In this document: positions 48,620 to 58,105 of the stretch, one piece after another
Position numbering within the stretch: the first letter of the stretch is position 1
Layout of the letters: every line of letters begins with the position of its first letter
DNA from: Sphingobacterium gobiense
GTDB taxonomy: Bacteria; Bacteroidota; Bacteroidia; Sphingobacteriales; Sphingobacteriaceae
Reading direction: 5' to 3'
Length of the DNA stretch: 64,000 nucleotides
Assembly (NCBI RefSeq): GCF_002980575.1
Contig: NZ_PVBS01000002.1
Coordinates: forward strand, 682,001-746,000
Notes under the pieces: model-generated
Told to the model about the DNA's origin: nothing
Databases searched by the model: none
Seen by the model: the letters and a program-made list of their open reading frames with translations, nothing else
Translations under genes and position numbers: made by a program

Positions 48620-50641
48620 ATGAAGACAAAAAATAACCTATTGCTAGTGGCGGTGTCTGCGCTGTTTGTTGGACAGATAGCAGCACAGGAAAAAGCGATT
48701 ACGAATACGGGTGAGAGCCCTTTTGCTGTCCAAAAGGCGGTAGATATGGGCGATGTCTCTTGGACGAAAGGGTTCTGGGCAGAACGAACAACGGTTTGTT
48801 ATGAGCGTATGGTACCCCATTTGTGGGACGTCTACACGAGTGCAGATATCAGTCATGCATACCGAAATTTCGAAATTGCCGCGGGACTAGAGAAAGGGGA
48901 ACATAAGGGGCCTTCTTTTCACGACGGCGATTTTTATAAAACGCTAGAAGCGGTATGTGCTTTGTATGCACAAACAAAAGACAAACGACTCCTCCAGATG
49001 ATCGATGAGGTAACCCCTGTGATCGCGAAATCCCAACGTGCAGATGGTTATATCTATACAAAGGCGACAATCGATCAGCGCAATTCGGGGGAAAATATCG
49101 AGTTTCAGGATCGCTTAAGCTTTGAAGCTTATAATATCGGCCATTTAATGACTGCCGCATGTATTCACAATCGGGTAACAGGAAGCAAGAATCTATTAGA
49201 TATAGCGATCAAAGCCGCAGACTACTTGTACGGTTTCTATAAAAAATCAAATCCAACCCTCGCCAGAAACGCTATTTGTCCATCCCATTACATGGGTACG
49301 ATAGAGCTATATCGGACCACAAAGAACCCGAAGTATTTGGAGTTAGCACAACATTTGATCGATATAAAGGGAGAAATTGAAGACGGTACAGATGATAACC
49401 AGGACCGCGTGCCGTTCCGCGAACAAAATAAGGCAATCGGGCATGCAGTAAGAGCGAGTTACCTTTACGCGGGCGTTACGGACTTGGTTACAGAAATACA
49501 GGACACGACGTTAAGCAACCGGCTTTTTGCTATTTGGGATGATGTCGTAAAACACAAGATGTATATTACCGGCGGGCTAGGCTCGTTGTATGATGGTACC
49601 TCACCAGATGGAACGTCTTACAACCCCGCTGATGTACAAAAGATACACCAGGCATTTGGAAGAGACTATCAACTACCAAACTTGACGGCTCATAACGAAA
49701 CTTGTGCAAATATTGGCAATATGTTATGGAACTGGCGTATGGCAACCTTCACGGGTGATGCGAAGTATATAGACGTACTTGAATTGGCGCTTTATAATAG
49801 TGTGCTGTCGGGAATTAGTTTAGACGGTGACAAATTTTTGTATACCAACCCATTAAGTTATTCGTCTAATTTGCCTTTTCAACAACGTTGGTCAAAAAAA
49901 CGTGTCCCGTATATTTCCTTATCCAATTGCTGCCCGCCCAATGTGGTACGTACCATTGCTGAGGTTAGCAGTTATGCCTATAGTGTTTCGGACGATGCCG
50001 TATGGGTAAACCTGTTTGGGGGAAATGTCTTGGATACGGAATATAAAGGGAAGAAAATTAAATTGACGCAAGAATCCAATTACCCTTGGGACGGAGATGC
50101 TTCGTTTGTTATTGAGGAGTTGCCAGCGAACTATACATTGAAGTTGCGTATACCCGGTTGGGCCGAGGATGCGGAAATCATGCGAAACAATAAAAAGGTA
50201 AACTTTCAGCTAGAAAAGGGATATGCTAAATTAGCGGGATCGTTTAAAAAAGGAGACCGTATCACGTTGCGTTTACCCATGCAAGTGACATTTATGGAAG
50301 CAAACCCTCTAGTCGAGGAAGCACGTAACGAGATCGCAGTAATGCGTGGTCCAGTTGTTTATTGTCTGGAAAAAGAAGATATCCCGGCGGATCTCGATTT
50401 ATTTGATTTAAAAGTAAAAGCCGCTGATAACTTCGAACCTGTGCAAGAATCGGTGCTAGGACAATCTATTGTTTTCCTTAAGGGAAACGCATATACCGAT
50501 AATACGGAGCAATGGGATTCCTTGTATCGAAAAGTAACCGCCCAGGATCAAAAGGAGGTGGCTATTCGTCTTGTTCCCTATTTTGCGTGGGGAAATCGGA
50601 CATTCGGTGATATGGCCGTTTGGCTACCGCGTAAAAATTAA
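48620..50641 (+). CDS. Beta-L-arabinofuranosidase, GH127 (DUF1680)
   Basis: Protein of 673 residues with a signal peptide ending in AAQ. The family's zinc-thiolate active site is complete: Glu360 and Cys362 in NETCANIGNM, and Cys437-Cys438 in SNCCPPNVVRT, matching the Glu, Cys and double-Cys ligands of HypBA1, where the first of the paired cysteines is the nucleophile. The (alpha/alpha)6 barrel covers residues 45-455 and beta-sandwich domains follow. It should release beta-L-arabinofuranose, a side-chain sugar of rhamnogalacturonan II and arabinogalactan. GH146 is a related alternative. The gene starts 1 bp after the GH106 stop. Confidence 0.92.
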   Translation: MKTKNNLLLVAVSALFVGQIAAQEKAITNTGESPFAVQKAVDMGDVSWTKGFWAERTTVCYERMVPHLWDVYTSADISHAYRNFEIAAGLEKGEHKGPSFHDGDFYKTLEAVCALYAQTKDKRLLQMIDEVTPVIAKSQRADGYIYTKATIDQRNSGENIEFQDRLSFEAYNIGHLMTAACIHNRVTGSKNLLDIAIKAADYLYGFYKKSNPTLARNAICPSHYMGTIELYRTTKNPKYLELAQHLIDIKGEIEDGTDDNQDRVPFREQNKAIGHAVRASYLYAGVTDLVTEIQDTTLSNRLFAIWDDVVKHKMYITGGLGSLYDGTSPDGTSYNPADVQKIHQAFGRDYQLPNLTAHNETCANIGNMLWNWRMATFTGDAKYIDVLELALYNSVLSGISLDGDKFLYTNPLSYSSNLPFQQRWSKKRVPYISLSNCCPPNVVRTIAEVSSYAYSVSDDAVWVNLFGGNVLDTEYKGKKIKLTQESNYPWDGDASFVIEELPANYTLKLRIPGWAEDAEIMRNNKKVNFQLEKGYAKLAGSFKKGDRITLRLPMQVTFMEANPLVEEARNEIAVMRGPVVYCLEKEDIPADLDLFDLKVKAADNFEPVQESVLGQSIVFLKGNAYTDNTEQWDSLYRKVTAQDQKEVAIRLVPYFAWGNRTFGDMAVWLPRKN

Positions 50642-50655
50642 TATTGGAAAGCATA

Positions 50656-52071
50656 ATGAAATATTTAATTGTCTTTTTATTATTATCCGCCTCTTTAAGC
50701 TTGCGAGCAGAGATTCGCCTTTCCGCTATTTTTACCGATGGAATCGTACTGCAGCAGCAAAAGAGCGTACCGATCTGGGGATGGGCTAGAAATGGCGCTA
50801 TCGTACGCGTAGAAACTTCTTGGGATAAGAAGGGATATGAGGTAAAGGCCAATGCAAAAGGCGCTTGGCGTTTGTTTATCCAAACACCCGCAGCAGGCGG
50901 ACCCTATAATATTACAATTTCTGAAGAGAATACGGTAGTGCTAAACGACGTATTGATTGGCGAGGTTTGGTTGTGTTCAGGGCAATCCAATATGGAAATG
51001 CCAATGAAAGGTTATCCGTCGCAGCCAATCATGGGAAGTACGACGGCGATTCTAGAATCGTCAGATGAACAGTTACGCTTATATACCGTGCCGCGGAATC
51101 CTTTACTACAGCCAGCGGATGATAGTAAACCCTCGGCATGGAAGAAAGCTGCTCCGGAAAATGTTGCTAATTTCAGTGCAACAGCCTATTTCTTTGGGCG
51201 ACGACTACGGAAAATATTAAAGGTGCCCGTTGGGCTTATCCATAGCAGTTATGGAGGCTCTAATGTAGAAGCCTGGATGGACGCTGCTTGGCTGAAAGAT
51301 ATGGAAGGTGTTGACATTCCAGATGAAGAAGGGCTTAAAGATAAGAATAGGCAACCGACGATGCTATACAATGGTATGATCAACCCCATAGCAGGTTATG
51401 GTATAAACGGCGTCATCTGGTATCAGGGCGAATCTAACTACGAAAGGCCTGATCAGTATGAAACATTATTCCCGCTTATGGTAGCGAAGTACCGTGAATT
51501 GTGGCAGGATGATAGCTTGTCTTTTTATTATACACAAATTGCACCCTTTGACTATGCGTCCCTACCGCCGTACCATGTCGGTGGGAAATATAATTCCGCT
51601 TTTATAAGGGATGCCCAGCGGAAATCCCTAGCGAAAATACCGCATTCGGGCATGGCGGTTACGATGGACTTGGGAGAGGTCAATTGTATACATCCGGCGA
51701 GAAAAAGAGAAGGAGCCGACCGCTTGGCACTATTGGCATTAGGCGATACTTATGGTATAAATGGACTGAATCATAGAAGCCCTTGCTACAAAAATATAGA
51801 GATACAGGGAAGCACTGTTGTCGTACATTTTGATGATGCGCCTTTGGGGCTAACATCCTTTGGAAAAGAAATCAACACGTTTGAAATTGCTGGGGAAGAC
51901 AAAGTCTTCCGCCCGGCAAGTGCAATTGTAAAAGGCAAAACCGTTGTGATTTCCTCACCGCAGGTTTCGCAACCTGTTGCTGTGCGTTATGCCTTTAAAG
52001 ATTTTGTGGTGGGAGATTTGTTTGGTGTCAATGGACTTCCGGTAAGTTCATTCCGCACGGATGATTGGTGA
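50656..52071 (+). CDS. SASA-type SGNH carbohydrate O-acetylesterase
   Basis: Protein of 471 residues with a signal peptide ending in SLRA. It has the sialate-O-acetylesterase architecture: an N-terminal beta-domain (IFTDGIVLQQQKSVPIWGWA), then VWLCSGQSNMEMPM with nucleophile Ser111, VIWYQGESNYERP at 253-265 and NCIHPARKREGADRL with His346. The residue two before the catalytic histidine, usually Asp, is Cys344. It likely removes acetyl esters from pectic sugars so that the exo-glycosidases can proceed. The start is ATG 50656, 14 bp after GH127. Substrate sugar is inferred. Confidence 0.87.
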   Translation: MKYLIVFLLLSASLSLRAEIRLSAIFTDGIVLQQQKSVPIWGWARNGAIVRVETSWDKKGYEVKANAKGAWRLFIQTPAAGGPYNITISEENTVVLNDVLIGEVWLCSGQSNMEMPMKGYPSQPIMGSTTAILESSDEQLRLYTVPRNPLLQPADDSKPSAWKKAAPENVANFSATAYFFGRRLRKILKVPVGLIHSSYGGSNVEAWMDAAWLKDMEGVDIPDEEGLKDKNRQPTMLYNGMINPIAGYGINGVIWYQGESNYERPDQYETLFPLMVAKYRELWQDDSLSFYYTQIAPFDYASLPPYHVGGKYNSAFIRDAQRKSLAKIPHSGMAVTMDLGEVNCIHPARKREGADRLALLALGDTYGINGLNHRSPCYKNIEIQGSTVVVHFDDAPLGLTSFGKEINTFEIAGEDKVFRPASAIVKGKTVVISSPQVSQPVAVRYAFKDFVVGDLFGVNGLPVSSFRTDDW

Positions 52072-52076
52072 GATTA

Positions 52077-52318
52077 TTTCTTTTTTTCCGTAAAAAAGAA
52101 ACAAAAAACTCGTCGCTGGGAATCTTTGACAGGAGAGTTCGTGCAAAGAAAGGATTTCTGCAATTGTCAAAGTTCCAAGGCGACATCAAAGGGTAAGGAG
52201 GGGCAGGTGCATAGGTGTAAATAAACGCGATCAATATTGCCTCACCGTTATGCGGGTTAAAACGACCTTGCGCTTTTTTGCGTCCATTTTTATTAAGAAA
52301 AAAATGAAGGAAGTACAA
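52077..52318. repeat. Candidate dispersed intergenic element with hairpin ends
   Basis: The 297-bp gap between the esterase and DUF5703 genes is unlike its neighbours. It opens with a perfect 10-bp inverted repeat, TTTCTTTTTT and AAAAAAGAAA (52077-52101), just after the esterase stop, and closes near 52290 with a shorter one, CATTTTT and AAAAATG. A minus-strand frame of 96 codons crosses the gap and runs into the esterase gene; it has no start context or domain. The text resembles intergenic repeats I associate with Sphingobacteriaceae genomes, but only a genome search can show that. The first hairpin could also act as a terminator. Confidence 0.35.
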
Positions 52319-52368
52319 TTCGTGACGTGTAATAAATAGAGCGAACAGACTCGAAAAATGAAATAAGG

Positions 52369-54705
52369 ATGAATAATAGATTAACCTATACTGCGATAGT
52401 ATTATTGATCGGCTGTATGCAGCTTAGCACGACGGTACATGCACAGGAGTTTAAGTGGGAAGATTATTATATCACCTGGGATAAACCGAGTAAACATTCC
52501 GGAGAGTCTATGCCGTTGGGTGGAGGGGATGTCGGTCTAAACGTATGGGTGGAAAATGGCGATATTCTTTTTTATTTAGGCAAATCGGGTGCTTTTGATG
52601 AAAACAACACCTTATTAAAATTGGGTAGGGTACGGCTGCAACTTTACCCTAATCCGTTTGAAGGTACCGCATTCAAGCAGCAATTGCAAGTAGACAAGGG
52701 ACAGGTTGTTATTTCGGGAGAAGGTAACGGCGTAAAGGCTGAAGTGTCCTTATGGGTAGATGTAGAACATCCAAATATCTATGTGGACGTGCAAGCGAAT
52801 AAAAAGATTGATGTGGAAGCTTCCTATGAAAATTGGCGGTATAAGGAGCTTTACCCGAAGAAGCGCGAAAATAACGCTAACTCCTGGAAATGGGCACCTC
52901 CCCACGAGGTGGTGACCAAGCGTGATAGTGTCCATGCTGCAGATGATAAAGTTGTCTTCTTTCACCAAAATACCGATAGTACGGTGTTTGACATCGTCGT
53001 ACGGCAACAAGATATGGAAGCGGTTAAGGACTCTTTGTATAATCCGCTGGCAGACCTGATATCAGGAGGTGTGTTGCAAGGTCAGCATTTTCATTTTATC
53101 GAAGAACGCTTCGGCAAATACATGGACACCGATTACAAGGCTTGGGTGCTGAAAAGTAAGAAACCGGCTACTAAACACACGCTGCAAGCCTCACTACATG
53201 TCGCAGGGCCGGTTTCTGTCGCCACATGGCAACAACAATTGAATACGTTGTCTAGCCCGCGCGAACCCAAAACACGCATCAAGAACCGAAACCTAGACTG
53301 GTGGCGTGCCTTTTGGAACAGAAGCTACATTCGTATACAGCCGGCTAACCCTAACCAACACGATGAAAGTTGGCAGGTGGGGCGTAATTATCAGCTTTTC
53401 CGTTTTATGCTGGCGGCGAATGCTTATGGTGAATATCCGACAAAGTTTAACGGCGGATTGTTCACGTACGATCCATCGTCCATTGACAGCACCATGAATT
53501 TTACGCCCGATTTTCGAAATTGGGGCGGAGGAACACACACGGCACAGAACCAACGTTTGGTATATTGGCCGATGTTAAAAAGTGGCGATTTCGATATGCT
53601 GCCTGCCCAATTTAAATTTTACCAACGGATACAAGGCAATGCGGAATGGCGCTCTAAAGTCTATTGGGGGCATGTAGGAGCAAGTTTCACCGAACAGATC
53701 GAAAATTTCGGCTTGCCTAATCCAGCAGAATATAATTGGAAACGACCAGAAAGTCACGACAAAGGATTACAGTACAACGCTTGGCTGGAGCACCAATGGG
53801 ACACGGTATTGGAGTTTTGTATGATGATGCTGGAAACAGCAAATTATAGTGATGCCGATATTCGCCCCTATATTCCGTTTATAGAGAGTTGTCTGCGTTT
53901 CTTTGATGAACATTACCAATATCGAGCAAAGCAACTTGGTAGTAAAATACTGGATCAAAACGGACATTTGATATTTTATCCTGGATCTTCTGCGGAAACC
54001 TATAAAATGGCATACAACGCCTCCACTACGGTGGCTGCGTTGCAAGAAGTTACGCGCCGTATGTTGTCACTTTCTTCTGCCGAAGTGAATGACTCTTTAC
54101 GAACCTATCTAGAAGAATTTCAACAAAAAATCCCACCGCTGCCTACGCGGGAGTTGGATGGGAAAAAGATGCTGGCCCCGGCAGAAATATGGTCTCGGAT
54201 CAACAATACCGAAGCACCACAACTGTATGGCGTATATCCATGGGGAATTTACGGCGTGGGAAGACCTGATATAAATTTGGCGCTCAATACCTTTCATCAC
54301 GATCCCGATGTATTAAAATTTAGAAGCCATGTAGGCTGGAAGCAGGATAATATTTTCGCGGCACGTTTAGGTTTAACCGAAGAAGCTAAAAAATATACGA
54401 CACTTAAATTAAAGAATGCTGACCGACGTTTTCCCACTTTTTGGGGACCGGGTTTCGATTGGGTTCCCGACCACAATTGGGGAGGCTCAGGTATGATCGG
54501 CCTGCAAGAAATGCTGTTGCAAGCTGTTGACGACAAGCTTTATCTTTTTCCTGCGTGGCCAGCAGAATGGGATGTTGATTTCAAACTTCATGCACCGAAG
54601 CAAACAACGGTAGAAGGTAAACTACGAAACGGCAAGTTAGTCGATTTGCAGGTGCTCCCGAAAGAACGGGCAAAGGATGTGGTGAATATGTTAACTGACG
54701 ATTGA
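52369..54705 (+). CDS. DUF5703-containing secreted (alpha/alpha)6-barrel protein, putative glycosidase
   Basis: Protein of 778 residues with a signal peptide ending in VHAQ. The N-terminal domain matches the DUF5703 pattern: YYITWDKPSKHSGESMPLGG, GDVGLNVWVENGDILFYLGK and AFDENNTLLKLGRVRL. The second half looks like an (alpha/alpha)6 barrel of the GH95/GH65 kind, with YQLFRFMLAANAYGEYPTKF, FNGGLFTYDPSS and FWGPGFDWVPDHNWGGSGM. An exo-acting glycosidase on a pectic side chain is likely, but I know of no firm activity for this family. It is last in the enzyme run before the rhamnose genes. Confidence 0.78.
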   Translation: MNNRLTYTAIVLLIGCMQLSTTVHAQEFKWEDYYITWDKPSKHSGESMPLGGGDVGLNVWVENGDILFYLGKSGAFDENNTLLKLGRVRLQLYPNPFEGTAFKQQLQVDKGQVVISGEGNGVKAEVSLWVDVEHPNIYVDVQANKKIDVEASYENWRYKELYPKKRENNANSWKWAPPHEVVTKRDSVHAADDKVVFFHQNTDSTVFDIVVRQQDMEAVKDSLYNPLADLISGGVLQGQHFHFIEERFGKYMDTDYKAWVLKSKKPATKHTLQASLHVAGPVSVATWQQQLNTLSSPREPKTRIKNRNLDWWRAFWNRSYIRIQPANPNQHDESWQVGRNYQLFRFMLAANAYGEYPTKFNGGLFTYDPSSIDSTMNFTPDFRNWGGGTHTAQNQRLVYWPMLKSGDFDMLPAQFKFYQRIQGNAEWRSKVYWGHVGASFTEQIENFGLPNPAEYNWKRPESHDKGLQYNAWLEHQWDTVLEFCMMMLETANYSDADIRPYIPFIESCLRFFDEHYQYRAKQLGSKILDQNGHLIFYPGSSAETYKMAYNASTTVAALQEVTRRMLSLSSAEVNDSLRTYLEEFQQKIPPLPTRELDGKKMLAPAEIWSRINNTEAPQLYGVYPWGIYGVGRPDINLALNTFHHDPDVLKFRSHVGWKQDNIFAARLGLTEEAKKYTTLKLKNADRRFPTFWGPGFDWVPDHNWGGSGMIGLQEMLLQAVDDKLYLFPAWPAEWDVDFKLHAPKQTTVEGKLRNGKLVDLQVLPKERAKDVVNMLTDD

Positions 54706-54745
54706 TAAAGAATCGTCAGTTGCGAACGCCGAGCCCTGGAGGGCT
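54695..54745 (+). terminator. Two adjacent hairpins after the DUF5703 gene
   Basis: CTGACGATT and AATCGTCAG (54695-54703 and 54711-54719) form a perfect 9-bp stem that spans the DUF5703 stop codon. AGCCCT and AGGGCT (54732-54737 and 54740-54745) form a second short stem. Neither is followed by a T-run, so they are more likely to stabilise or pause RNA than to terminate on their own. The rest of the gap up to 54868 shows no clear promoter for rhaT. Confidence 0.3.
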
Positions 54746-54868
54746 TGTCGAAGGTAACCCCGCGTTATGGATCAGATCAATACATGACAGAACATAACAG
54801 TTTTCTATAATAATCCCTTTATCTTAGAACAATGTTTTGAATATCTAATTATTATTTATACATAATTT

Positions 54869-55942
54869 ATGAATGCATTAGCAGGTGTTTTGTTTCACTT
54901 TATCGGTGGATTCGCGTCGGGAAGTTTCTATGTCCCGTATAAAAAAGTAAAAGGTTGGTCATGGGAGTCCATGTGGATTCTAGGCGGACTCTTTTCCTGG
55001 ATTATCGTTCCGCCATTAGCGGCATGGCTCACTATTCCGAATTTTGGCGATATTATCCGCGAAGCGGGAACTTCAACACTTGGCTATACTTACCTGTTTG
55101 GGTTGCTTTGGGGAATCGGTGGTCTGACTTATGGACTCGGTGTCCGTTACCTCGGCGTTTCGTTAGGAAGTAGCGTTATGCTGGGTTTGAGCATGGTATT
55201 TGGTTCGTTAATGCCTGCTATTTATTATTTTTTCAATCAATCCCCGGGAAAGCATAGTATTGATTATTTCTTTACAACGAATGCAGGAATTTGTGTGATG
55301 ATTGGTCTTGTGGTGTGTATCGTTGGGATATACCTCTGCGGTCGAGCCGGTTTTCTAAAAGAAAGAAGCTTAGCCACCCTCTCTGCTGAGGCAAAATCAG
55401 GTTATAATTTTGGGGTAGGCATTGTGGTGGCAATCGTTTCGGGTGTATTGAGTGCCTGTTTTAACTTTGGGATCGAAGCTGGGAAACCGATGGCAGATGT
55501 TGCTAATCAGATATGGAAGGCGGCGAATCCTAATGAGGGGGAATTCCTCTACCAAAACAACGTGAGCTATGTCGTTATCCTATGGGGAGGTTTTACGACC
55601 AATGTCATCTGGTGTCTCTACCTATTGGCCAAAAACAAAACATTTTCAGATTATACGAAGAAAACCGCGCCACTGCGAAAGAATCTTTTGCTGTGTGCCT
55701 TAGCTGGAACAACCTGGTATCTGCAATTTTTCTTTTATGGTATGGGGGAAAGCCGTCTTGGGAACGGAGCAAGTTCCTGGATATTGCACATGGCATTTAT
55801 CATCTTGATAGCCAATGCCTGGGGCGTGGTACTGAAAGAATGGAAGGGGGTAAATAAATCGACCTATACCGCTATTATCGCGGGTATCGTGACCATTATC
55901 CTCTCTATTTGTATTGTCGGATTTGCGAAAACATTAGAATAA
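54869..55942 (+). CDS. rhaT: L-rhamnose:proton symporter RhaT
   Basis: Inner-membrane protein of 357 residues with about ten helices, the normal RhaT length. The start is diagnostic: FHFIGGFASGSFYVPYKKVK, then WSWESMWILGGLFSWIIVPP and LFGLLWGIGGLTYGLGVRYL, GVSLGSSVMLGLS. It brings L-rhamnose released in the periplasm into the cytoplasm. It is followed 28 bp later by the rhamnulose-phosphate aldolase fusion, then isomerase and kinase, completing import and breakdown in four consecutive genes. Confidence 0.95.
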   Translation: MNALAGVLFHFIGGFASGSFYVPYKKVKGWSWESMWILGGLFSWIIVPPLAAWLTIPNFGDIIREAGTSTLGYTYLFGLLWGIGGLTYGLGVRYLGVSLGSSVMLGLSMVFGSLMPAIYYFFNQSPGKHSIDYFFTTNAGICVMIGLVVCIVGIYLCGRAGFLKERSLATLSAEAKSGYNFGVGIVVAIVSGVLSACFNFGIEAGKPMADVANQIWKAANPNEGEFLYQNNVSYVVILWGGFTTNVIWCLYLLAKNKTFSDYTKKTAPLRKNLLLCALAGTTWYLQFFFYGMGESRLGNGASSWILHMAFIILIANAWGVVLKEWKGVNKSTYTAIIAGIVTIILSICIVGFAKTLE

Positions 55943-55970
55943 TAAAAATAACATCAAAATTTATACAGCC

Positions 55971-58079
55971 GTGAAAGAATACAAGCATGTAAACTATCTA
56001 TGGGATGAACAAAAAGCAAAATCATTAGAAGGTGATGAAGTTGCTCTGTTGTTGTATCGCTCCAATTTATTGGGGTCAGATTTGCGAATTACAAATTATG
56101 GCGGTGGTAATACATCGTGTAAAACAATTGATAAAGATCCGTTGACTGGAGAAGAGGTGGAAGTCATGTGGATTAAAGGCTCCGGTGGAGATATTGGTAC
56201 ATTGAAGAAATCCGGATTGGCAGCGCTTTATGTGGAGCGCTTGCGTAACTTGGAAAATGTTTACCGTGGTATTGAACACGAAGACGAGATGGTGGAACTG
56301 TTTAACCATTGTATCTTTGACTTAAGTTCTAAAGCGCCATCTATTGATACGCCATTGCATGGTTTTCTTCCATTTAAGCATATCGACCATTTGCATCCTG
56401 ATGCTGCTATCGCTATTGCCGCAGCAAAAGATGGTAAACAAATTACGCAAGAACTGTTCAATGGTACGATTGGTTGGGTAGAATGGCAGAAGCCTGGCTT
56501 TGATCTCGGATTGCAATTGCGGGCTTGTCTGGACGAAAATCCAGGTATTCGCGGCATCATGTTAGGTTCGCATGGACTGTTCACTTGGGGTGATACGGCT
56601 TATGAGAGTTATGTCAACTCATTAGATGTTATTGAAACCTGTGCGGAATACTTAGCGCAGAACTATGGCAAAAATAGACCCGTTTTCGGCGGACAAAAGA
56701 TAGAAAGCTTATCAGCAGACGCGCGTCGGGAGCAAGCAGCACAACTAGCTCCTGTGTTAAGAGGATTCTGCTCCAGCGAACGCCATATGATCGGCCATTT
56801 TACCGATGATGACAAAGTACTGGAATATATTAATTCTAACGATTTGGAGCGTTTGGCTCCGCTAGGCACGAGTTGTCCAGACCACTTCTTACGGACTAAG
56901 ATTCAACCGCTTATCCTAAACTTGGATAAAGATGCTGACTTGAGCGATATTGAAGCCGTAAAGACGCAGTTAGAGCCGTTGTTTGAAGACTACAGAGCGA
57001 TGTATACCGAATACTATGAAACCTGTAAACACGATAACAGCCCGGCTATTCGCGATAGAAATCCAGTGATCATTCTGTACCCTGGCGTGGGGATGTTTGC
57101 TTTTGCGAAAGACAAACAAACCGCACGGGTGGCAGCGGAATTTTACATCAACGCGATCAACGTGATGAAGGGATCAGAGGCTGTTAGTGAGTACACTTCT
57201 TTGCCTCGTCAAGAAGCTTTCAATATTGAATACTGGTTACTGGAGGAGGCGAAATTACAACGTATGCCAAAACCGAAGGCGCTATCTGGCAAGATCGCGT
57301 TGGTTACGGGAAGCGCAGGTGGAATCGGTAAAGCGATTGCAAAGAGATTCGCAAATGAAGGTGCCGTAGTATTATTGAACGATTTGAACGCAGAACGTCT
57401 CGAAGGGGCGAAGCAAGAGTTTATCGATTTGTTTGGGAAGGATGCAGTGGCTACTGCAGTGCTCGATGTTACCAATCAAGAGCAAATAGAGGAAGCATTA
57501 AAAGAAGCTGCGTTAGCATTCGGCGGCGTGGACATCGTTGTGAATAATGCCGGTTTATCTATTTCTAAATCGATCGAAGACCACACACAAAAAGACTGGA
57601 ACTTATTGTACGATGTATTGGTAAAAGGCCAGTTCTTAGTAACGCAAGGGACTACTAAAGTTTTAAAAGCACAAAGTATCGGTGGCGATATTATCAATAT
57701 TGTAAGCAAGAATGCGCTGGTAAGCGGGCCAAACAATGCCGGCTACGGTAGTGCGAAAGCTGCGCAACTTCACCTCAGCCGCTTGAATGCAGCTGAATTG
57801 GGAGCGGCGAAGATTCGCGTGAATGTAGTGAATCCAGATGCGGTTATCTCTGATAGCAACATTTGGGCAGGCGGATGGGCGGAAGGCCGTGCCAAAGCAT
57901 ACGGTGTTACCGTCGAGGAGTTACCAGCTTATTATGCAAAACGTACCTTACTAAACGAAATTATTTTGCCGGATGATATTGCCAATGCTTGCTTCGCTTT
58001 TGTTGGTGGTAACCTGAACAAATCAACCGGTAATGTGCTCAACGTCGATGGCGGTGTTGCAATGGCATTTGTACGGTAA
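55971..58079 (+). CDS. rhaEW: Bifunctional rhamnulose-1-phosphate aldolase/lactaldehyde dehydrogenase (short-chain type)
   Basis: Protein of 702 residues made of two enzymes. Residues 1-430 are a class II aldolase domain (TNYGGGNTSCKTIDKDPLTG, WIKGSGGDIGTLKKSGLA, and HGFLPFKHIDHLHPDAAI with metal histidines). From about 438 a short-chain dehydrogenase follows, with the cofactor motif VTGSAGGIGKAIAKRF, NNAG and the catalytic YGSAK near 591. The first half splits rhamnulose 1-phosphate to dihydroxyacetone phosphate and L-lactaldehyde; the second should oxidise the lactaldehyde to lactate with NAD. This matches the RhaEW/YuxG fusion of bacilli and some other phyla. It starts with GTG at 55971. 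The genes on both sides support the assignment. Confidence 0.92.
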   Translation: MKEYKHVNYLWDEQKAKSLEGDEVALLLYRSNLLGSDLRITNYGGGNTSCKTIDKDPLTGEEVEVMWIKGSGGDIGTLKKSGLAALYVERLRNLENVYRGIEHEDEMVELFNHCIFDLSSKAPSIDTPLHGFLPFKHIDHLHPDAAIAIAAAKDGKQITQELFNGTIGWVEWQKPGFDLGLQLRACLDENPGIRGIMLGSHGLFTWGDTAYESYVNSLDVIETCAEYLAQNYGKNRPVFGGQKIESLSADARREQAAQLAPVLRGFCSSERHMIGHFTDDDKVLEYINSNDLERLAPLGTSCPDHFLRTKIQPLILNLDKDADLSDIEAVKTQLEPLFEDYRAMYTEYYETCKHDNSPAIRDRNPVIILYPGVGMFAFAKDKQTARVAAEFYINAINVMKGSEAVSEYTSLPRQEAFNIEYWLLEEAKLQRMPKPKALSGKIALVTGSAGGIGKAIAKRFANEGAVVLLNDLNAERLEGAKQEFIDLFGKDAVATAVLDVTNQEQIEEALKEAALAFGGVDIVVNNAGLSISKSIEDHTQKDWNLLYDVLVKGQFLVTQGTTKVLKAQSIGGDIINIVSKNALVSGPNNAGYGSAKAAQLHLSRLNAAELGAAKIRVNVVNPDAVISDSNIWAGGWAEGRAKAYGVTVEELPAYYAKRTLLNEIILPDDIANACFAFVGGNLNKSTGNVLNVDGGVAMAFVR

Positions 58080-58105
58080 ATTTTTGATTAACTTTATAGA
58101 CAGCG

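Noticed and set aside
52028..52318. Small minus-strand protein of 96 residues
   Set aside because: It overlaps the esterase gene end and lies in a hairpin-flanked gap; better explained as a repeat.
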